Shown here: positions 16,584 through 26,249 of the stretch, piece after piece
How the letters are laid out: every line of letters starts with the position of its first letter
Position numbering within the stretch: the first letter of the stretch is position 1
DNA from: DATBGS01 sp036557885
GTDB lineage: Bacteria > Chloroflexota > Ktedonobacteria > Ktedonobacterales > DATBGS01
Direction of reading: 5' to 3'
NCBI GenBank assembly: GCA_036557885.1
Contig: DATBGS010000109.1
Coordinates: forward strand, 62,001-126,000
DNA: 64,000 bases
Made by a program: the position numbers and the translations under genes
Notes under the pieces: model-generated
What the model was told of the DNA's origin: nothing
What the model saw: the letters and a program-made list of their open reading frames with translations, nothing else
Database searches by the model: none

Positions 16584-18095
16584 TCAACTGGTTGCGACTG
16601 GCGTGGAAGATAGCCCTTTCCTCCGGCTTGCTGCTGCGCGTGCTCCGGCCTTCCGGTGTTCTTTTACGAGCGCTTGATGCTCGGCCCGCCACCGATCTCG
16701 CTCTGTTCGTGACAGGCTCAGGATCACTCTTCGGTCAAAGACGGGATACTCCATCCTGTATCCAGCTTTGCGGAAGCTGTGCTGCTCCAGCACGGGCAGT
16801 TTCCCTTCTTCAGTCCAGCGCTTGCGCTCGGTGGGTGTGCATTCCAGCAAGGCTTCAAGCTCCCAAGGTGCAACAGCTAACTCGCGTCTGAAGACTTCAA
16901 AAAACTGTGCTCGCGCGGCTCTGTCGGTTTTCAGCCGCTCCCCAACATATTGCACGAGGAGCGCTTTTAGCGCGTGTGAGCGGGCGGGCGATTCAAGCGA
17001 GGCGAGGAAAGCCGATAACTGGTCCCTGGTGAGCAGAGTCTCCCATTCAGCAGGCAGTATCACCTCCTCTGGAAGCAACGGCAGTTCCGGCTGCCCCGGC
17101 TCGCGAACCCGTTTCAGTTCGCGTTTCCACATCGGCTCAAGCGCGGCGAGGCGCAATGCCTCTTGCTCGGCTGAGCGTTGGCGCTCTTCCGCCAGGATAC
17201 CTGCCCACAGGACAACTACCTCCTGTGCCGCCTTCTCTGCGTCTTCCTTGACGATGCCTTCAAGCGCGACTTGTCGTCGGGAGAGCCAGGTCAGGTTGGC
17301 CTGGTAGCCCTGTGCCTGTGCTTGGGTGAGATAGGGGGCGCAAAGCTGGGGCAACTGCTCTCGGAAACGGGTGAGCATCGCGTCAACTTCGCGTATGACG
17401 ACGGTCTTGGTCTGAGCAAGCAGTGTTGCCTGGTGCGTGCCGCAGGGCTGTATCCAGAGATAAGGGTGCGCGTGTTCTTTGCACCAGTGGCGGAAGGTAT
17501 CGGTCACTGATTGCGGAGTGTTTGGCACCATCACAAGGTATCCCTGGTGGCAAGCCTGTGTTGCCCACTCCTGTTCGCGGCGGCGACGCTCCTCCTGGCT
17601 CCCCAAAGGGGAATAGGTTGGCGGCAGCGCTCGCTGCTCCAGATGTGCAGATTCAGGAAGAGCACTTGCCAGCCACACGGCCATTTCACGCAGCAGGGTC
17701 TGTCCCGTTGGCAGGGATGACGTACCCTCCAGCTCAGCTACCCTCGAACGCGCCTGGTAAGCCAGCTCTATCACCAGATCAAACTGCTTGAGCGGCATAT
17801 CCAGCAGGCGCTGGTGCAAGGAGGCCACATTGGCGCAGAAAAAGGTTCCCTCTGAAGGGTCGAGATAGCCCTCAACTTCCCACCAGGAAGTATAGGTGGC
17901 ATAGGAGGTGTGTGCTCCCCAGGATTGCACGCGGTAGTTGAGCAGCAAACAGAGATCATCCAGTTCCTCATCCATCTCTGCTTCGCCGATCATCTCTTCA
18001 AACCACTCTGTAAGCAGCGCAGCTATGCGCTGATTGTCCTGCTGCAACAGAGCGGTACGACACTGTTCCAGCAGAGCTTTTGTTTCAGCCTTCAT
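16584..18095 (-). CDS. Unrecognised 503-aa protein
   Basis: I do not recognise this protein. It is mostly helical, rich in Gln, Glu, Arg and Leu, with no signal peptide or membrane segment. The last ~130 residues contain LECTPTERKRWTEEGKLPVL followed by YPVFDRRVI, which resembles the way helix-turn-helix-like modules in some DNA-associated proteins end in a short beta segment. The very C-terminus is basic (HRKAGARAAASRRK). It runs against the direction of the exopolysaccharide operon and ends 166 bases from it. The ribosome binding site is GGAAGTAGGGGG before ATG 18095. Confidence 0.7.
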   Translation of the reverse strand: MKAETKALLEQCRTALLQQDNQRIAALLTEWFEEMIGEAEMDEELDDLCLLLNYRVQSWGAHTSYATYTSWWEVEGYLDPSEGTFFCANVASLHQRLLDMPLKQFDLVIELAYQARSRVAELEGTSSLPTGQTLLREMAVWLASALPESAHLEQRALPPTYSPLGSQEERRRREQEWATQACHQGYLVMVPNTPQSVTDTFRHWCKEHAHPYLWIQPCGTHQATLLAQTKTVVIREVDAMLTRFREQLPQLCAPYLTQAQAQGYQANLTWLSRRQVALEGIVKEDAEKAAQEVVVLWAGILAEERQRSAEQEALRLAALEPMWKRELKRVREPGQPELPLLPEEVILPAEWETLLTRDQLSAFLASLESPARSHALKALLVQYVGERLKTDRAARAQFFEVFRRELAVAPWELEALLECTPTERKRWTEEGKLPVLEQHSFRKAGYRMEYPVFDRRVILSLSRTERDRWRAEHQALVKEHRKAGARAAASRRKGLSSTPVATS

Positions 18096-18324
18096 AATGC
18101 CCCCTACTTCCTTACAGAGAAGACAGCATATCGCCGCCTACTGAAGCAAATTATAGCTCAGAAGGCTTTTGTCGGGAAGAGCCTGGCTGCCTCACTAGCG
18201 TGGGGGAAAGCGCTGTCGCGTCAATGGACGCCTGGACCGCATGACGCTTGATGAGAAGAGAAATGCGCCGGGGATTCAGGATTAGCGTGACCAGGCAGGC
18301 CAGGTGAAGGAGCGAATCAGTTCT

Positions 18325-19410
18325 CTAGTGCTGTCCCTGCTGCTCGGCGGCAATCAGGGCATTTAACACGGCTAGAATCACCAGATGCACCACCACCCCG
18401 CCAAGCGCGCCAAGCTGCTCAAAATAAAAAGCGAAGACATCTACCAGCAGGAGAGATACCAGGATGGACCGCCGAAACCAATGATAGGCTTGCAGGCGAG
18501 AATGGCGCAGTGTAAGTGTCCCGATTACCAGCAGGACTCCCGCGACTGCGGAGGAAAGCCACAGGCATGCCTCGACGGAGGAGGTGGCGCCGTTGTTCCC
18601 CTGTCTTGTCGAGGAAAGCACCAGAACCAGCAGATACCCAACAAAAAACAGCGCGTAGACGGTCAGCCCAGCAATGATGAACCTGGCAAACTGCCGAGAA
18701 TGCACTACGCGCTGGTACAAACTCGTCGCAGCGTTGCGCCCTCGCGTGAGAACCGACGGTTTGCCAGCGGGAACCACCTCCATCTGCTCTACTGCTCTAG
18801 TCAACATCCTCAGCCGCTGATCCTGCTGATCGCCTGCATCGAGCAGCGCCAGCACCTTTGTCTTCTGCTCAGGGTGCAGACGATGAAGTAAGCTCTCTTT
18901 GAGCATATCCAGGGTATTCGCCAGGCGTTCTTCTTTGGAGAGCGGGGCATACTGTTCAATGCCCCGCACACCCAGAAAGAGCAGGATAAAGAGAATGTAG
19001 ATCAGCATCAGCGTAGGCTGAAAGAAGTAATTGTTATCGCTGGTAATGAACTTCCCCAGTTCGTCAATGAAGAACCCAAAGCCGATGCCCCCCAGGAAGG
19101 CCGAGAACACCTGCACGCGATACCCAAGGAACGCCAGCAGCAGGATGAGAGCAATCAGCATACCCAAGCCGCCCCAGAGCATATGCGCGATGTGCAATCC
19201 ATTCCCGCCAAGCTGTGGGTAGCCAGTCAGTTCCAGAAACACGCGAATCCCCAGGATGGAGAGAACAGCCGCCACCAGAAATGTCTCCAGCAGGCTTCCG
19301 ACATGGATGTTGCGCAGCGGCAGCGCCCGGCGCGACTCAGAGGCGACTGGGCGCTCAACCCTGATCTCTCGCTGCTCTTGTTGTGGTGAGAATGGGGCTT
19401 CTTGCGCCAT
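18325..19410 (-). CDS. Conserved membrane protein of unknown function
   Basis: 361 aa. A ~30-residue charged cytoplasmic start is followed by about four helices with the conserved GGNGLHIAHMLWGGLGML and GGIGFGFFIDELGKFIT stretches. A soluble stretch of ~90 residues (about 165-230) comes next, then four more helices. The IDELGKF(I/V)T motif recurs in membrane proteins of Actinobacteria and Chloroflexota to which no function has been assigned, as far as I know. It is separated by 229 bases from the upstream minus-strand gene. Confidence 0.75.
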   Translation of the reverse strand: MAQEAPFSPQQEQREIRVERPVASESRRALPLRNIHVGSLLETFLVAAVLSILGIRVFLELTGYPQLGGNGLHIAHMLWGGLGMLIALILLLAFLGYRVQVFSAFLGGIGFGFFIDELGKFITSDNNYFFQPTLMLIYILFILLFLGVRGIEQYAPLSKEERLANTLDMLKESLLHRLHPEQKTKVLALLDAGDQQDQRLRMLTRAVEQMEVVPAGKPSVLTRGRNAATSLYQRVVHSRQFARFIIAGLTVYALFFVGYLLVLVLSSTRQGNNGATSSVEACLWLSSAVAGVLLVIGTLTLRHSRLQAYHWFRRSILVSLLLVDVFAFYFEQLGALGGVVVHLVILAVLNALIAAEQQGQH

Positions 19411-19819
19411 GAGAAACCTGGCACCTTTCCTGCTGCCTGGGAGAATCCAGGCAGGAACAACTTGTCCCCAGCAAAGAGCATCATGCTTCTTCTCCAGTGT
19501 ATCTTTTACCCAGCCCTTTTTCTGTGGGGCTGGCTACAGTGCCCCAGCGTGTGGAGCAAGGCAGGAGCTTATGGACACAAACGTTGTCCTCAGGCTTTCC
19601 CAGGCGCGAGACACCAACGCGGCAATCTCCTAACAGAGCCACAACCTCTGCTACACTTGAACCCCAGGATGTGGTTGTGGCTACAGACACGATGCTCATG
19701 CTCAGAGTAGAGTAGTACAGGGAGAATGGAGAGCTTACCAGGCATTGGTCAGAAAACACCCTGCATAACTTACCACTCCCATTCAGGCGAGTCAGTAAAT
19801 TTAGAGAGGAAACAGCATC
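19411..19819. other. Intergenic region, divergent
   Basis: This lies between the divergent starts of the membrane protein and the aldo/keto reductase. Several open frames cross it on both strands, but none has a ribosome binding site and a recognisable product. It probably contains both promoters; I cannot place them with confidence. A small GGGGC...GCCCC hairpin is present near 19525-19545. Confidence 0.4.
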
Positions 19820-20851
19820 ATGGGCGGAGCAGCTATGAAAGCGCCAGGCGCCCTGGGGCAGATGCGACCGCTGGGTTCTACCGGCATCCAGGTTTCAGCC
19901 GTAGGCCAGGGAACCTGGGCGATGGGCGCTAAATGGGGGCCACAGGATGACCAGGAGTCCCTGGGCACGTTGCACCACGCGCTGGATTTGGGCTGTCAGT
20001 TTCTTGACACTGCTCAGGAGTATGGTGATGGGCGCAGCGAGCAATTAATCGGGCGGGCTTTTCAAGAGCGCGGTGCGACTGTCCCGGTAGGGACCAAGGT
20101 GCCGCCCATTGATATGAACTGGGAAACCACGCCCGGCGTGACACCTATACGGGAGAAGTTTCCGGCGCAGTACCTCATTGACCGCTGCGAGGTTAGTTTG
20201 CGCAACCTGCACACCGAGTGCCTGGATGTGTACTATCTGCATACCTGGTGCCCAAGCTGGAATGAGGAGACGGAATGGTACGAGGCCATGCTGAAACTCC
20301 GCAAGCAGGGCAAGATCAAGGGGATAGGGATTTCGGTGAGCGATGCGCGGCCCGCTGAGGCGAATGGCAGCATTCAGGCGGGGCGAGTGGATGTGGTGCA
20401 GATGATCTACAATATCCTCGATCAGCGGGCGGCGACTGAGGTGTTTCCGGTAGCACAGCAGCACCATGTTGGAATCGTGGCGCGAGTTCCTCTCGCTTCT
20501 GGGGCTTTAACGGGCACCTGGACCCCTGAAACGACCTTTCCCATAGATGATTGGCGCCATGATGTCTTTGTTGGGAAGACGCTTGAGCGTTCCCTCCACT
20601 ACATTGACCACCTGCGTTTTCTGGAACATGGGTCGAGTAATTCAATGGCAGAGGCTGCGGTTCGCTTCAGTTTTAGCGACCAGGCGGTTTCTTCCGTCAT
20701 TCCAGGGGCACGCAGCCCACAAGAAGCCGAATGGAATATGCAAGCCTGGCAGCGTGGACCGCTGCCAGAGCCGAAGTTGCAGCGCATCCAGGAGTTGTGG
20801 CAGCGCGAGTTTCGTCACTTCATTCGGACGAGCTTTTATCCTGTCACCTGA
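19820..20851 (+). CDS. Aldo/keto reductase
   Basis: 343 aa, a (beta/alpha)8 NADPH-dependent oxidoreductase. The family landmarks are present in order: LGSTGIQVSAVGQGTWAMG, the catalytic Asp and Tyr in FLDTAQEYGDGRSE, the Lys in VGTKVPP, and the His in DVYYLHTW. The C-terminal SSVIPGARSPQEAEWN is the usual cofactor-phosphate loop. It reduces aldehydes or ketones; the substrate cannot be predicted. ATG 19820 follows AGAGGAAACAGC. A second in-frame ATG lies 15 bases downstream. Confidence 0.93.
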   Translation: MGGAAMKAPGALGQMRPLGSTGIQVSAVGQGTWAMGAKWGPQDDQESLGTLHHALDLGCQFLDTAQEYGDGRSEQLIGRAFQERGATVPVGTKVPPIDMNWETTPGVTPIREKFPAQYLIDRCEVSLRNLHTECLDVYYLHTWCPSWNEETEWYEAMLKLRKQGKIKGIGISVSDARPAEANGSIQAGRVDVVQMIYNILDQRAATEVFPVAQQHHVGIVARVPLASGALTGTWTPETTFPIDDWRHDVFVGKTLERSLHYIDHLRFLEHGSSNSMAEAAVRFSFSDQAVSSVIPGARSPQEAEWNMQAWQRGPLPEPKLQRIQELWQREFRHFIRTSFYPVT

Positions 20852-21184
20852 TTGAACACCTGCCACAACGTTATTCAACGCTGTTCCCACTGGCGAGCGA
20901 GCTTTTAATAATTCAGTCGCCTGGGGATAATCCTGTAGCCAATGCTACAGACATCCAGACTCTCCTCAGGTAGTCTTGAACTGAAAGATCGCGTGTTCCT
21001 GGAGGGCTGGTCATTCAAACCGCCTTGAAAGGGAGAACGGTGCGAGGAGCACGCATGGCGCAGCGGGTGAGCCGCTTCCCCATACATGTGTAAGCACCAA
21101 TCTAGCTTTCCTCCTGGCGCCAGGTCTTTTCGAACACGAACGACCATGAACGACCTGAGACTCTTCTATGAGAAGGAGCATTGC
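20852..21184. other. Intergenic region
   Basis: No gene is seen. The open frame of the downstream gene reaches back to 21086, but the strong AAGGAG at about 21173 marks ATG 21185 as the start. No confident promoter or terminator was found. Confidence 0.4.
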
Positions 21185-21739
21185 ATGAGTGATTTGATTG
21201 CCGTTGCCTATCCTGAGATCAACCGGGCAGAGCAGGTGCTTGATGCGCTATCGCAGATGCGCAGTGCCCAGTTGATTGATCTGGAGGATGCCTGCTATGT
21301 CACCAAAGATGCCAGCGGGCAGATGAAACTGCACCAGGCCGTGAACCTGCCAGGCATGGGGGCAAAATCAGGCGCTGTGTGGGGAGGCTTGTGGGGCTTC
21401 TTGTTTGGGCTATTGGTTCTTCAGCCCCTGGCTGGGATGGCAATTGGGGCGGGCATTGGCGCTGGGAGTGGAGCCATCGCGGGGAAATTGAGCGACTATG
21501 GGATTGACGACAATTTCATTAAGCGCTTGAGTGCGACCTTGACCCCCAACAGTTCTGCCATCTTTCTTCTGGTGCGTCGTGTGACCGCCGATAAGGTGGT
21601 GCCGGAGTTCAGCCGCTTTGGTGGGACGATTATCCAGACCTCACTGAGCAAAGATGCTGAGGCCAAGCTCCAGGCTGCTCTCGCCCAAAACGCCCAAATG
21701 CAGGGAACCCCAGGCATGAGCGCATCACCCAACATGTAG
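21185..21739 (+). CDS. DUF1269-type protein with glycine-rich hydrophobic hairpin
   Basis: 184 aa. It opens with a ferredoxin-like MSDLIAVAYPEINRAEQVLDAL and has a central Gly-rich membrane-like stretch (about 60-100, with GGLWGFLFGLLVLQPLAGMA and GAGIGAGSGAIAGKLSDYGI). The C-terminal half has FIKRLSATLTPNSSAIFLLV. This layout matches DUF1269 proteins, which are membrane-associated and of unknown function. The start is set by AAGGAG seven bases before ATG 21185. It is followed by other small membrane-protein genes and a P-type ATPase. Confidence 0.85.
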   Translation: MSDLIAVAYPEINRAEQVLDALSQMRSAQLIDLEDACYVTKDASGQMKLHQAVNLPGMGAKSGAVWGGLWGFLFGLLVLQPLAGMAIGAGIGAGSGAIAGKLSDYGIDDNFIKRLSATLTPNSSAIFLLVRRVTADKVVPEFSRFGGTIIQTSLSKDAEAKLQAALAQNAQMQGTPGMSASPNM

Positions 21740-22201
21740 GGAAAGGATCGAGGCACGGGTAGCCGTTTGAGGCGTGGCAAGGAGAAAACAACCGACACTG
21801 CGCCTCTGTTTTCCCCTGTTTAGTGCTCTGCATAAAGCCGATCAGAACTCCCTGCGGTGTTTTTGAAGGAGATTCAACGCCTGGCAGGAGAGAAGAAGCC
21901 CTCTGCTCGTAGCTCCCCCTACTACCACACATCCTGAAGAAATTACGCCCAGTGATGATGCGTAGCCACGACCACAGACAACACCGAAAAATCTGCATAC
22001 CCTTACTTTATAGCGACATGTTTGTTGTGGAGAGTCAGGTTGGGTGACCTCATTTGCTTCTCCGTAAAAACTTGGAGGAGCCTCGCAAGCCGCTAAACGA
22101 CCCCGCCTGCCAATGTGGTAGGCAGGTTATGTACTTCTACCCAGTCCTCGAATAAGCAAGCGCTTCTTGGAGACGCGCATCAGCCCATCAGGAGGTGAAC
22201 C
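21740..22201. other. Intergenic region upstream of the P-type ATPase genes
   Basis: No gene is recognised. A short hairpin, CCTGCC-loop-GGCAGG, lies at 22106-22126, 75 bases before the small membrane protein, and could be part of a leader. The promoter of the next three genes is likely here but cannot be placed. Confidence 0.4.
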
Positions 22202-22435
22202 ATGTCTGTTCTGGAATGGATCCTGGTTAGTACCCTGTTCGTCCTCTATATCATGTGCCTTGTCACTGTCTGCATGCTTACCTTCAAGAAAGGGTATGTC
22301 GTGATGGGCATTGTGGGCATCTTCTTCCCCCTTCTCTGGTTGATTGGAGCTATATTACCACCCAAACGCGGCTCCCGGTATGAGGTGGAGGAATCTATGC
22401 GGCTCCAGTACAACATTCAACAGATGACGAGGTAA
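22202..22435 (+). CDS. Small two-helix membrane protein
   Basis: 77 aa with two hydrophobic segments (about 5-28 and 32-54), a short basic turn (TFKKGYVVMG), and a charged tail. It was not recognised beyond a general likeness to small phospholipase-D-N-like membrane proteins. AGGAGGTG lies just ahead of ATG 22202, so it is surely translated. It ends 30 bases before the P-type ATPase gene and may be co-expressed with it. Confidence 0.7.
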   Translation: MSVLEWILVSTLFVLYIMCLVTVCMLTFKKGYVVMGIVGIFFPLLWLIGAILPPKRGSRYEVEESMRLQYNIQQMTR

Positions 22436-22464
22436 CAAGGGAGCATTGCCACAAGGAGCGGGGT

Positions 22465-25254
22465 ATGACAGCATCAACTCCCCTGGCTCAAGGGGTTCCC
22501 GATCAGGAGCCTGCCTGGCACACGCTGAGTGTTGAGGAAGCGCTGTGCCGCCAGCAGGTCAAGGCTGAGGATGGGCTAAACCAGGCCGAAGTTGCTACAC
22601 GCTGCCAGCAATTTGGACTGAACACACTTCCCAGTGTCGGCAAAGAGCCAGGCTGGCGTACCTTCCTGCATCAGTACCGGGACCCTATGCAACTGGTCCT
22701 GCTTGTAGCTGGGATTATCAGTGGATTGCTCCTGAGACAATGGGGAACTGCCCTGGTATTAGTGGCGTTGACGCTTCTGAATGCCATCATTGGGCTGCGG
22801 CAAGAAGGGAAGGCAGAAGCCAGCATAGCCGCCCTGCAAAAGATGTTACTGGTCAAAGTGCGGGCGCGCAGGGATGGTCAGGTACGAGAACTTCCTGCGG
22901 AGGAAATCGTGCCGGGTGATGTCGTCTTGCTTGAGGCGGGTGACAAGGTTCCAGCGGATGGGCGATTGATAAAGGCGGCGACACTGGAGGTGGATGAGTC
23001 GGCCCTCACTGGCGAGAGTGTTCCGGTGCCTAAGCAGATTCAACCAGTTGCGAAAGTGGATACTCCGCTCGGTGATCGAACCGATATGGCGTATATGAAC
23101 ACGAACGTCACCAGGGGGGCAGGCGAGTTGCTCGTTACCGCAACGGGCGCAACAACCGAGGTTGGGCATATTTCAGGGCTGTTACAAAGCACCCCGCTTG
23201 AAGAAACTCCGCTGACCAGACAGCTCAACAGGCTCACCCATCAGATTCTGGTGCTGGCTGGGGGAGCGTTGCTCGTCTCCCTTTTGCTGGGATTTAGCCG
23301 GGGGCAAACACTAGGAACGCTCTTCGTGGTCGGAGTTGCGTTTGCGGTTTCGGCCATTCCTACCGGGCTTCCAGCAGTAGTGACGTACTTGCTGGCGACC
23401 GGAACTACCAAACTTGCTCAGGAAGGCGCAATCGTCAAACGGCTTCGCTCCGTCGAAACCCTGGGGTCAACATCCGCGATCAATTCTGACAAAACGGGCA
23501 CGCTGACGCTCAACCAGATGACCGCAGTTGAGATGGCGATTCCTGGACAGCGCTTCACCATCTCAGGCAAGGGCTACTCCCCAGAAGGGCAGATTACCCG
23601 CATTGGAGGGGATCCACCTGTTGATTTGGAACCCTATCTGCTTCCTATGGTGTTGGCCTCGGATGCGGTCGTCAGGAATGGAGCACTGGTAGGAGATCCA
23701 ACCGAGGGAGCGCTTGTTGTCCTGGCCGCGAAGGGAGGCATTGACATAGAGGCAACGCGCCAGGAATTTCCGCGTATCGCGGAGGTGCCCTTTGACGCAG
23801 CATACAAGCTGATGGCAACGTTTCACCGGATACAGAATGAGCAGGGTCAGGAGGTCATTCGTTGTTACGTCAAGGGTGCCCCAGATCAACTGCTCGCTCG
23901 CTCGGAATACGCGCTCGACCGTCAGCGGCAAACGGTCCCCCTGGTGACCCATCGGGACCGGGTGCTTAAGGAAAACGAGCGACTGGGGCAACAGGGCTTG
24001 CGGGTGATGGCGTTGGCACGCAAGGATTTCGACCCTGTGACCTTTCGCCTTTCCGATGATGATCTTCTGGCCCAGGTGACAGACCTGACGTTGCTGGCGC
24101 TGGTGGGCATTGTTGATCCACCCAGACCCGAAGCCAGGGATGCCATTGCCAGCGCGAGGTCTGCCGGGATCACTGTCAGAATGATTACTGGGGACCATGC
24201 CGTCACGGCGGCGGCCATCGCCAAACAACTGGGAATCCCTGGACGCGCCATTGCAGGAGCAGACTTTGCTGCGATGAGCGATGAGGAAGCCCTTCAGCAT
24301 GTCGAACAGATTGGCGTCATCGCCCGCGTGACGCCGGAGCAGAAGGTGCGATTGGTCGATCTGCTGAAAAAAACGGACAAGATTGTGGCGATGACGGGCG
24401 ATGGGGTCAATGACGCACCAGCCCTCAAGAAAGCTGACATCGGGGTGGCGATGGGCATCACCGGAACGGAGGTCGCCAAAGAAGCTGCTGTAATGGTGCT
24501 TACCGATGACAACTTTGCGACGATTGTGCGAGCGGTGGATGTGGGCCGAGCGCTCTATGATAACCTGATCAAGTATATCCGCTTCCAGATGGGGAATCTG
24601 TTTGGTTTTATTCTCATCTTTCTGGGAGCAGGGATATTCAACATTCTGCGGGGCATCCCCTTCCTGCCGCTTCAATCCCTCTGGATCAACTTTACCGTTG
24701 AGCTGTTCCTGGCGATTGGGATTGGCACAGGGGCACCAACCCCTGGGCTGATGAAGCGTCCTCCACGCTCAGCAAACGAACAGGTTCTCCCTCGCAGGCA
24801 CGCTGTGCGCCTGGCTATCTATGGTTTGCTGATGGCAATAAGCACTCTGGGAGTCATGTCGTATACCTCCAGTTTGTGGGGAGAGACGGTAGCACGTACG
24901 ATGGGGTTGACAACCTTTTCGCTAGCCCATATCTTTTTCGCCCTGGATTTGAACAATGAACAAGGATCAGTCTTCAGTCTGGAGACGTTGGAGAACCGTC
25001 GTCTGCTCACTATGAGTGGATGGGCTTTGCTCACCACGTACTTGATCACGGCGTTGGGGTTCATGAACAGGATTTTTGCAACGGCTCCTCTGGGGCTTTG
25101 GCAGTGGGTGATCTGCATTGCGGTCAGTTCGCTCATCCTCTGGGTGGGTGAACTGATGAAACTTCTCCGGCGACGACGGGGCATAGCAAGAGCCAGCGAA
25201 CGAAAGCCCAGTGGTGCTGATACTCAGGAAATTTCTTCCCAGGTGGCGGCCTAA
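22465..25254 (+). CDS. Cation-translocating P-type ATPase, P2-like, ion unknown
   Basis: 929 aa with the full P-type plan: an N-terminal cation-ATPase domain, the TGES actuator loop at 182-185, phosphorylated D342 in SDKTGTLT, the KGAPD nucleotide-binding region, and GDGVNDAP at 645-652. About ten membrane helices are present. The M4 ion-site motif is IPTGLP in place of the PEGLP of calcium pumps (T300 replaces the acidic ligand). M6 reads LWINFTVELF where calcium pumps have W-x-N-x-x-T-D, so calcium specificity is doubtful. A role in monovalent or other cation export is possible. Confidence 0.93.
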   Translation: MTASTPLAQGVPDQEPAWHTLSVEEALCRQQVKAEDGLNQAEVATRCQQFGLNTLPSVGKEPGWRTFLHQYRDPMQLVLLVAGIISGLLLRQWGTALVLVALTLLNAIIGLRQEGKAEASIAALQKMLLVKVRARRDGQVRELPAEEIVPGDVVLLEAGDKVPADGRLIKAATLEVDESALTGESVPVPKQIQPVAKVDTPLGDRTDMAYMNTNVTRGAGELLVTATGATTEVGHISGLLQSTPLEETPLTRQLNRLTHQILVLAGGALLVSLLLGFSRGQTLGTLFVVGVAFAVSAIPTGLPAVVTYLLATGTTKLAQEGAIVKRLRSVETLGSTSAINSDKTGTLTLNQMTAVEMAIPGQRFTISGKGYSPEGQITRIGGDPPVDLEPYLLPMVLASDAVVRNGALVGDPTEGALVVLAAKGGIDIEATRQEFPRIAEVPFDAAYKLMATFHRIQNEQGQEVIRCYVKGAPDQLLARSEYALDRQRQTVPLVTHRDRVLKENERLGQQGLRVMALARKDFDPVTFRLSDDDLLAQVTDLTLLALVGIVDPPRPEARDAIASARSAGITVRMITGDHAVTAAAIAKQLGIPGRAIAGADFAAMSDEEALQHVEQIGVIARVTPEQKVRLVDLLKKTDKIVAMTGDGVNDAPALKKADIGVAMGITGTEVAKEAAVMVLTDDNFATIVRAVDVGRALYDNLIKYIRFQMGNLFGFILIFLGAGIFNILRGIPFLPLQSLWINFTVELFLAIGIGTGAPTPGLMKRPPRSANEQVLPRRHAVRLAIYGLLMAISTLGVMSYTSSLWGETVARTMGLTTFSLAHIFFALDLNNEQGSVFSLETLENRRLLTMSGWALLTTYLITALGFMNRIFATAPLGLWQWVICIAVSSLILWVGELMKLLRRRRGIARASERKPSGADTQEISSQVAA

Positions 25255-25305
25255 GCAGAACGATTGGAACAGCGCAAGCTTCCAACAACACAAAAGGAGC
25301 ACAGA

Positions 25306-25953
25306 ATGGATAGCCCTATGCAAGAAGCCTCTGAAGAGGTTCGCCAGCCGAACCGAGTAGAGCGTCAAATGAATGAACCCCACAGAGAGGTGGTTCAGAT
25401 GACCCAGCAACTGAGCAAGTGGTGGTGGGTATGGTTGGTCGCGGGTGTCTTGTGGATCATCGCCTCGCTCATTATCTTACAGTTTCAGCACGCCTCGGCT
25501 GTTACTGTAGGGATTATTTTCGGGGTGTTGTTCCTGGTTGCAGGGATTCAGGAGTTCTTCTTCGCCAGCATGGCTCAGAGTTGGAAGTGGCTCTGGATTG
25601 TGCTTGGCATCTTCCTGGTACTTGGTGGCATTTTTGCCCTGATAAACCCTCTCCACACCTTCGTCGCCATTGCTGATATGTTGGGGTTCTTGTTCCTGCT
25701 GGTTGGGATTATGTGGACGATTGAGGCATTCGCTACGCGGCCCGTCTATGACCTCTGGTTCCTGAATTTGATAGCGGGGATTATGATGATCGTCCTGGGC
25801 TTCTGGACTGGGGGCCAGTTCCTTGCCACCAAAGCTTCCACCTTGCTGATCTTTGTTGGAATCTGGACGCTGTTGCACGGCGTCACTGCTATCATCCGCG
25901 CGTTTCGCATCAAGCATCTGGGCCAGCAGGTACCCACACTAGCCACCAGCTAG
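25306..25953 (+). CDS. HdeD/DUF308-family membrane protein
   Basis: 215 aa. A charged N-terminal ~35 residues is followed by six membrane helices arranged as three pairs with the internal repeat typical of HdeD proteins (GIIFGVLFLVAGIQEF, LGFLFLLVGIMWTIEAF, STLLIFVGIWTLLHGVTAII). HdeD relatives are linked to acid stress in enterobacteria, but elsewhere their role is unknown. The start is ATG 25306 because AAGGAG sits at 25293-25298; the open frame extends back to 25264. It lies 51 bases after the ATPase gene and is probably co-transcribed. Confidence 0.88.
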   Translation: MDSPMQEASEEVRQPNRVERQMNEPHREVVQMTQQLSKWWWVWLVAGVLWIIASLIILQFQHASAVTVGIIFGVLFLVAGIQEFFFASMAQSWKWLWIVLGIFLVLGGIFALINPLHTFVAIADMLGFLFLLVGIMWTIEAFATRPVYDLWFLNLIAGIMMIVLGFWTGGQFLATKASTLLIFVGIWTLLHGVTAIIRAFRIKHLGQQVPTLATS

Positions 25954-26084
25954 GAGCGACCAGAGCAAGAGAGACAGAGATGTAGGTGCGTATGCGCTAA
26001 GATGGCTGATAGCTTGCTTGATTATTTGCTTGCTTGCTTTGGCCTCCTTCTGTAAAGTCACAGTGCTGTCAATCTCTCGCTCAA

Positions 26085-26140
26085 GCATCACCCAGGTATG
26101 GAGCGCGGCACTTCCGCCGCGCTCCATACCTGGGTGATGC
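26085..26140. repeat. Perfect 25-bp inverted repeat with 6-base loop
   Basis: The arm GCATCACCCAGGTATGGAGC (start 26085, full arm to 26109) is exactly complementary to 26116-26140; the loop is ACTTCC. It lies between two convergent genes (HdeD-like and MFS). It may be a bidirectional terminator without T tracts or a small palindromic element. A partial echo of the arm end, GGCATCACCCA, recurs near 26198. Confidence 0.7.
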
Positions 26141-26249
26141 CAGCTTGTGGCAGGTGGGGTGGGTCGCCTTCAACGTTCTCGGAGAGGCTGCTAGATTGGC
26201 ATCACCCAAATGGCCCCCAAACGTTTTCAGCAACGTCAGCATTCCCCTC

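Noticed and set aside
23563..24675. Minus-strand 370-codon open frame
   Set aside because: It is antisense to the P-type ATPase; no domain and no start signal.
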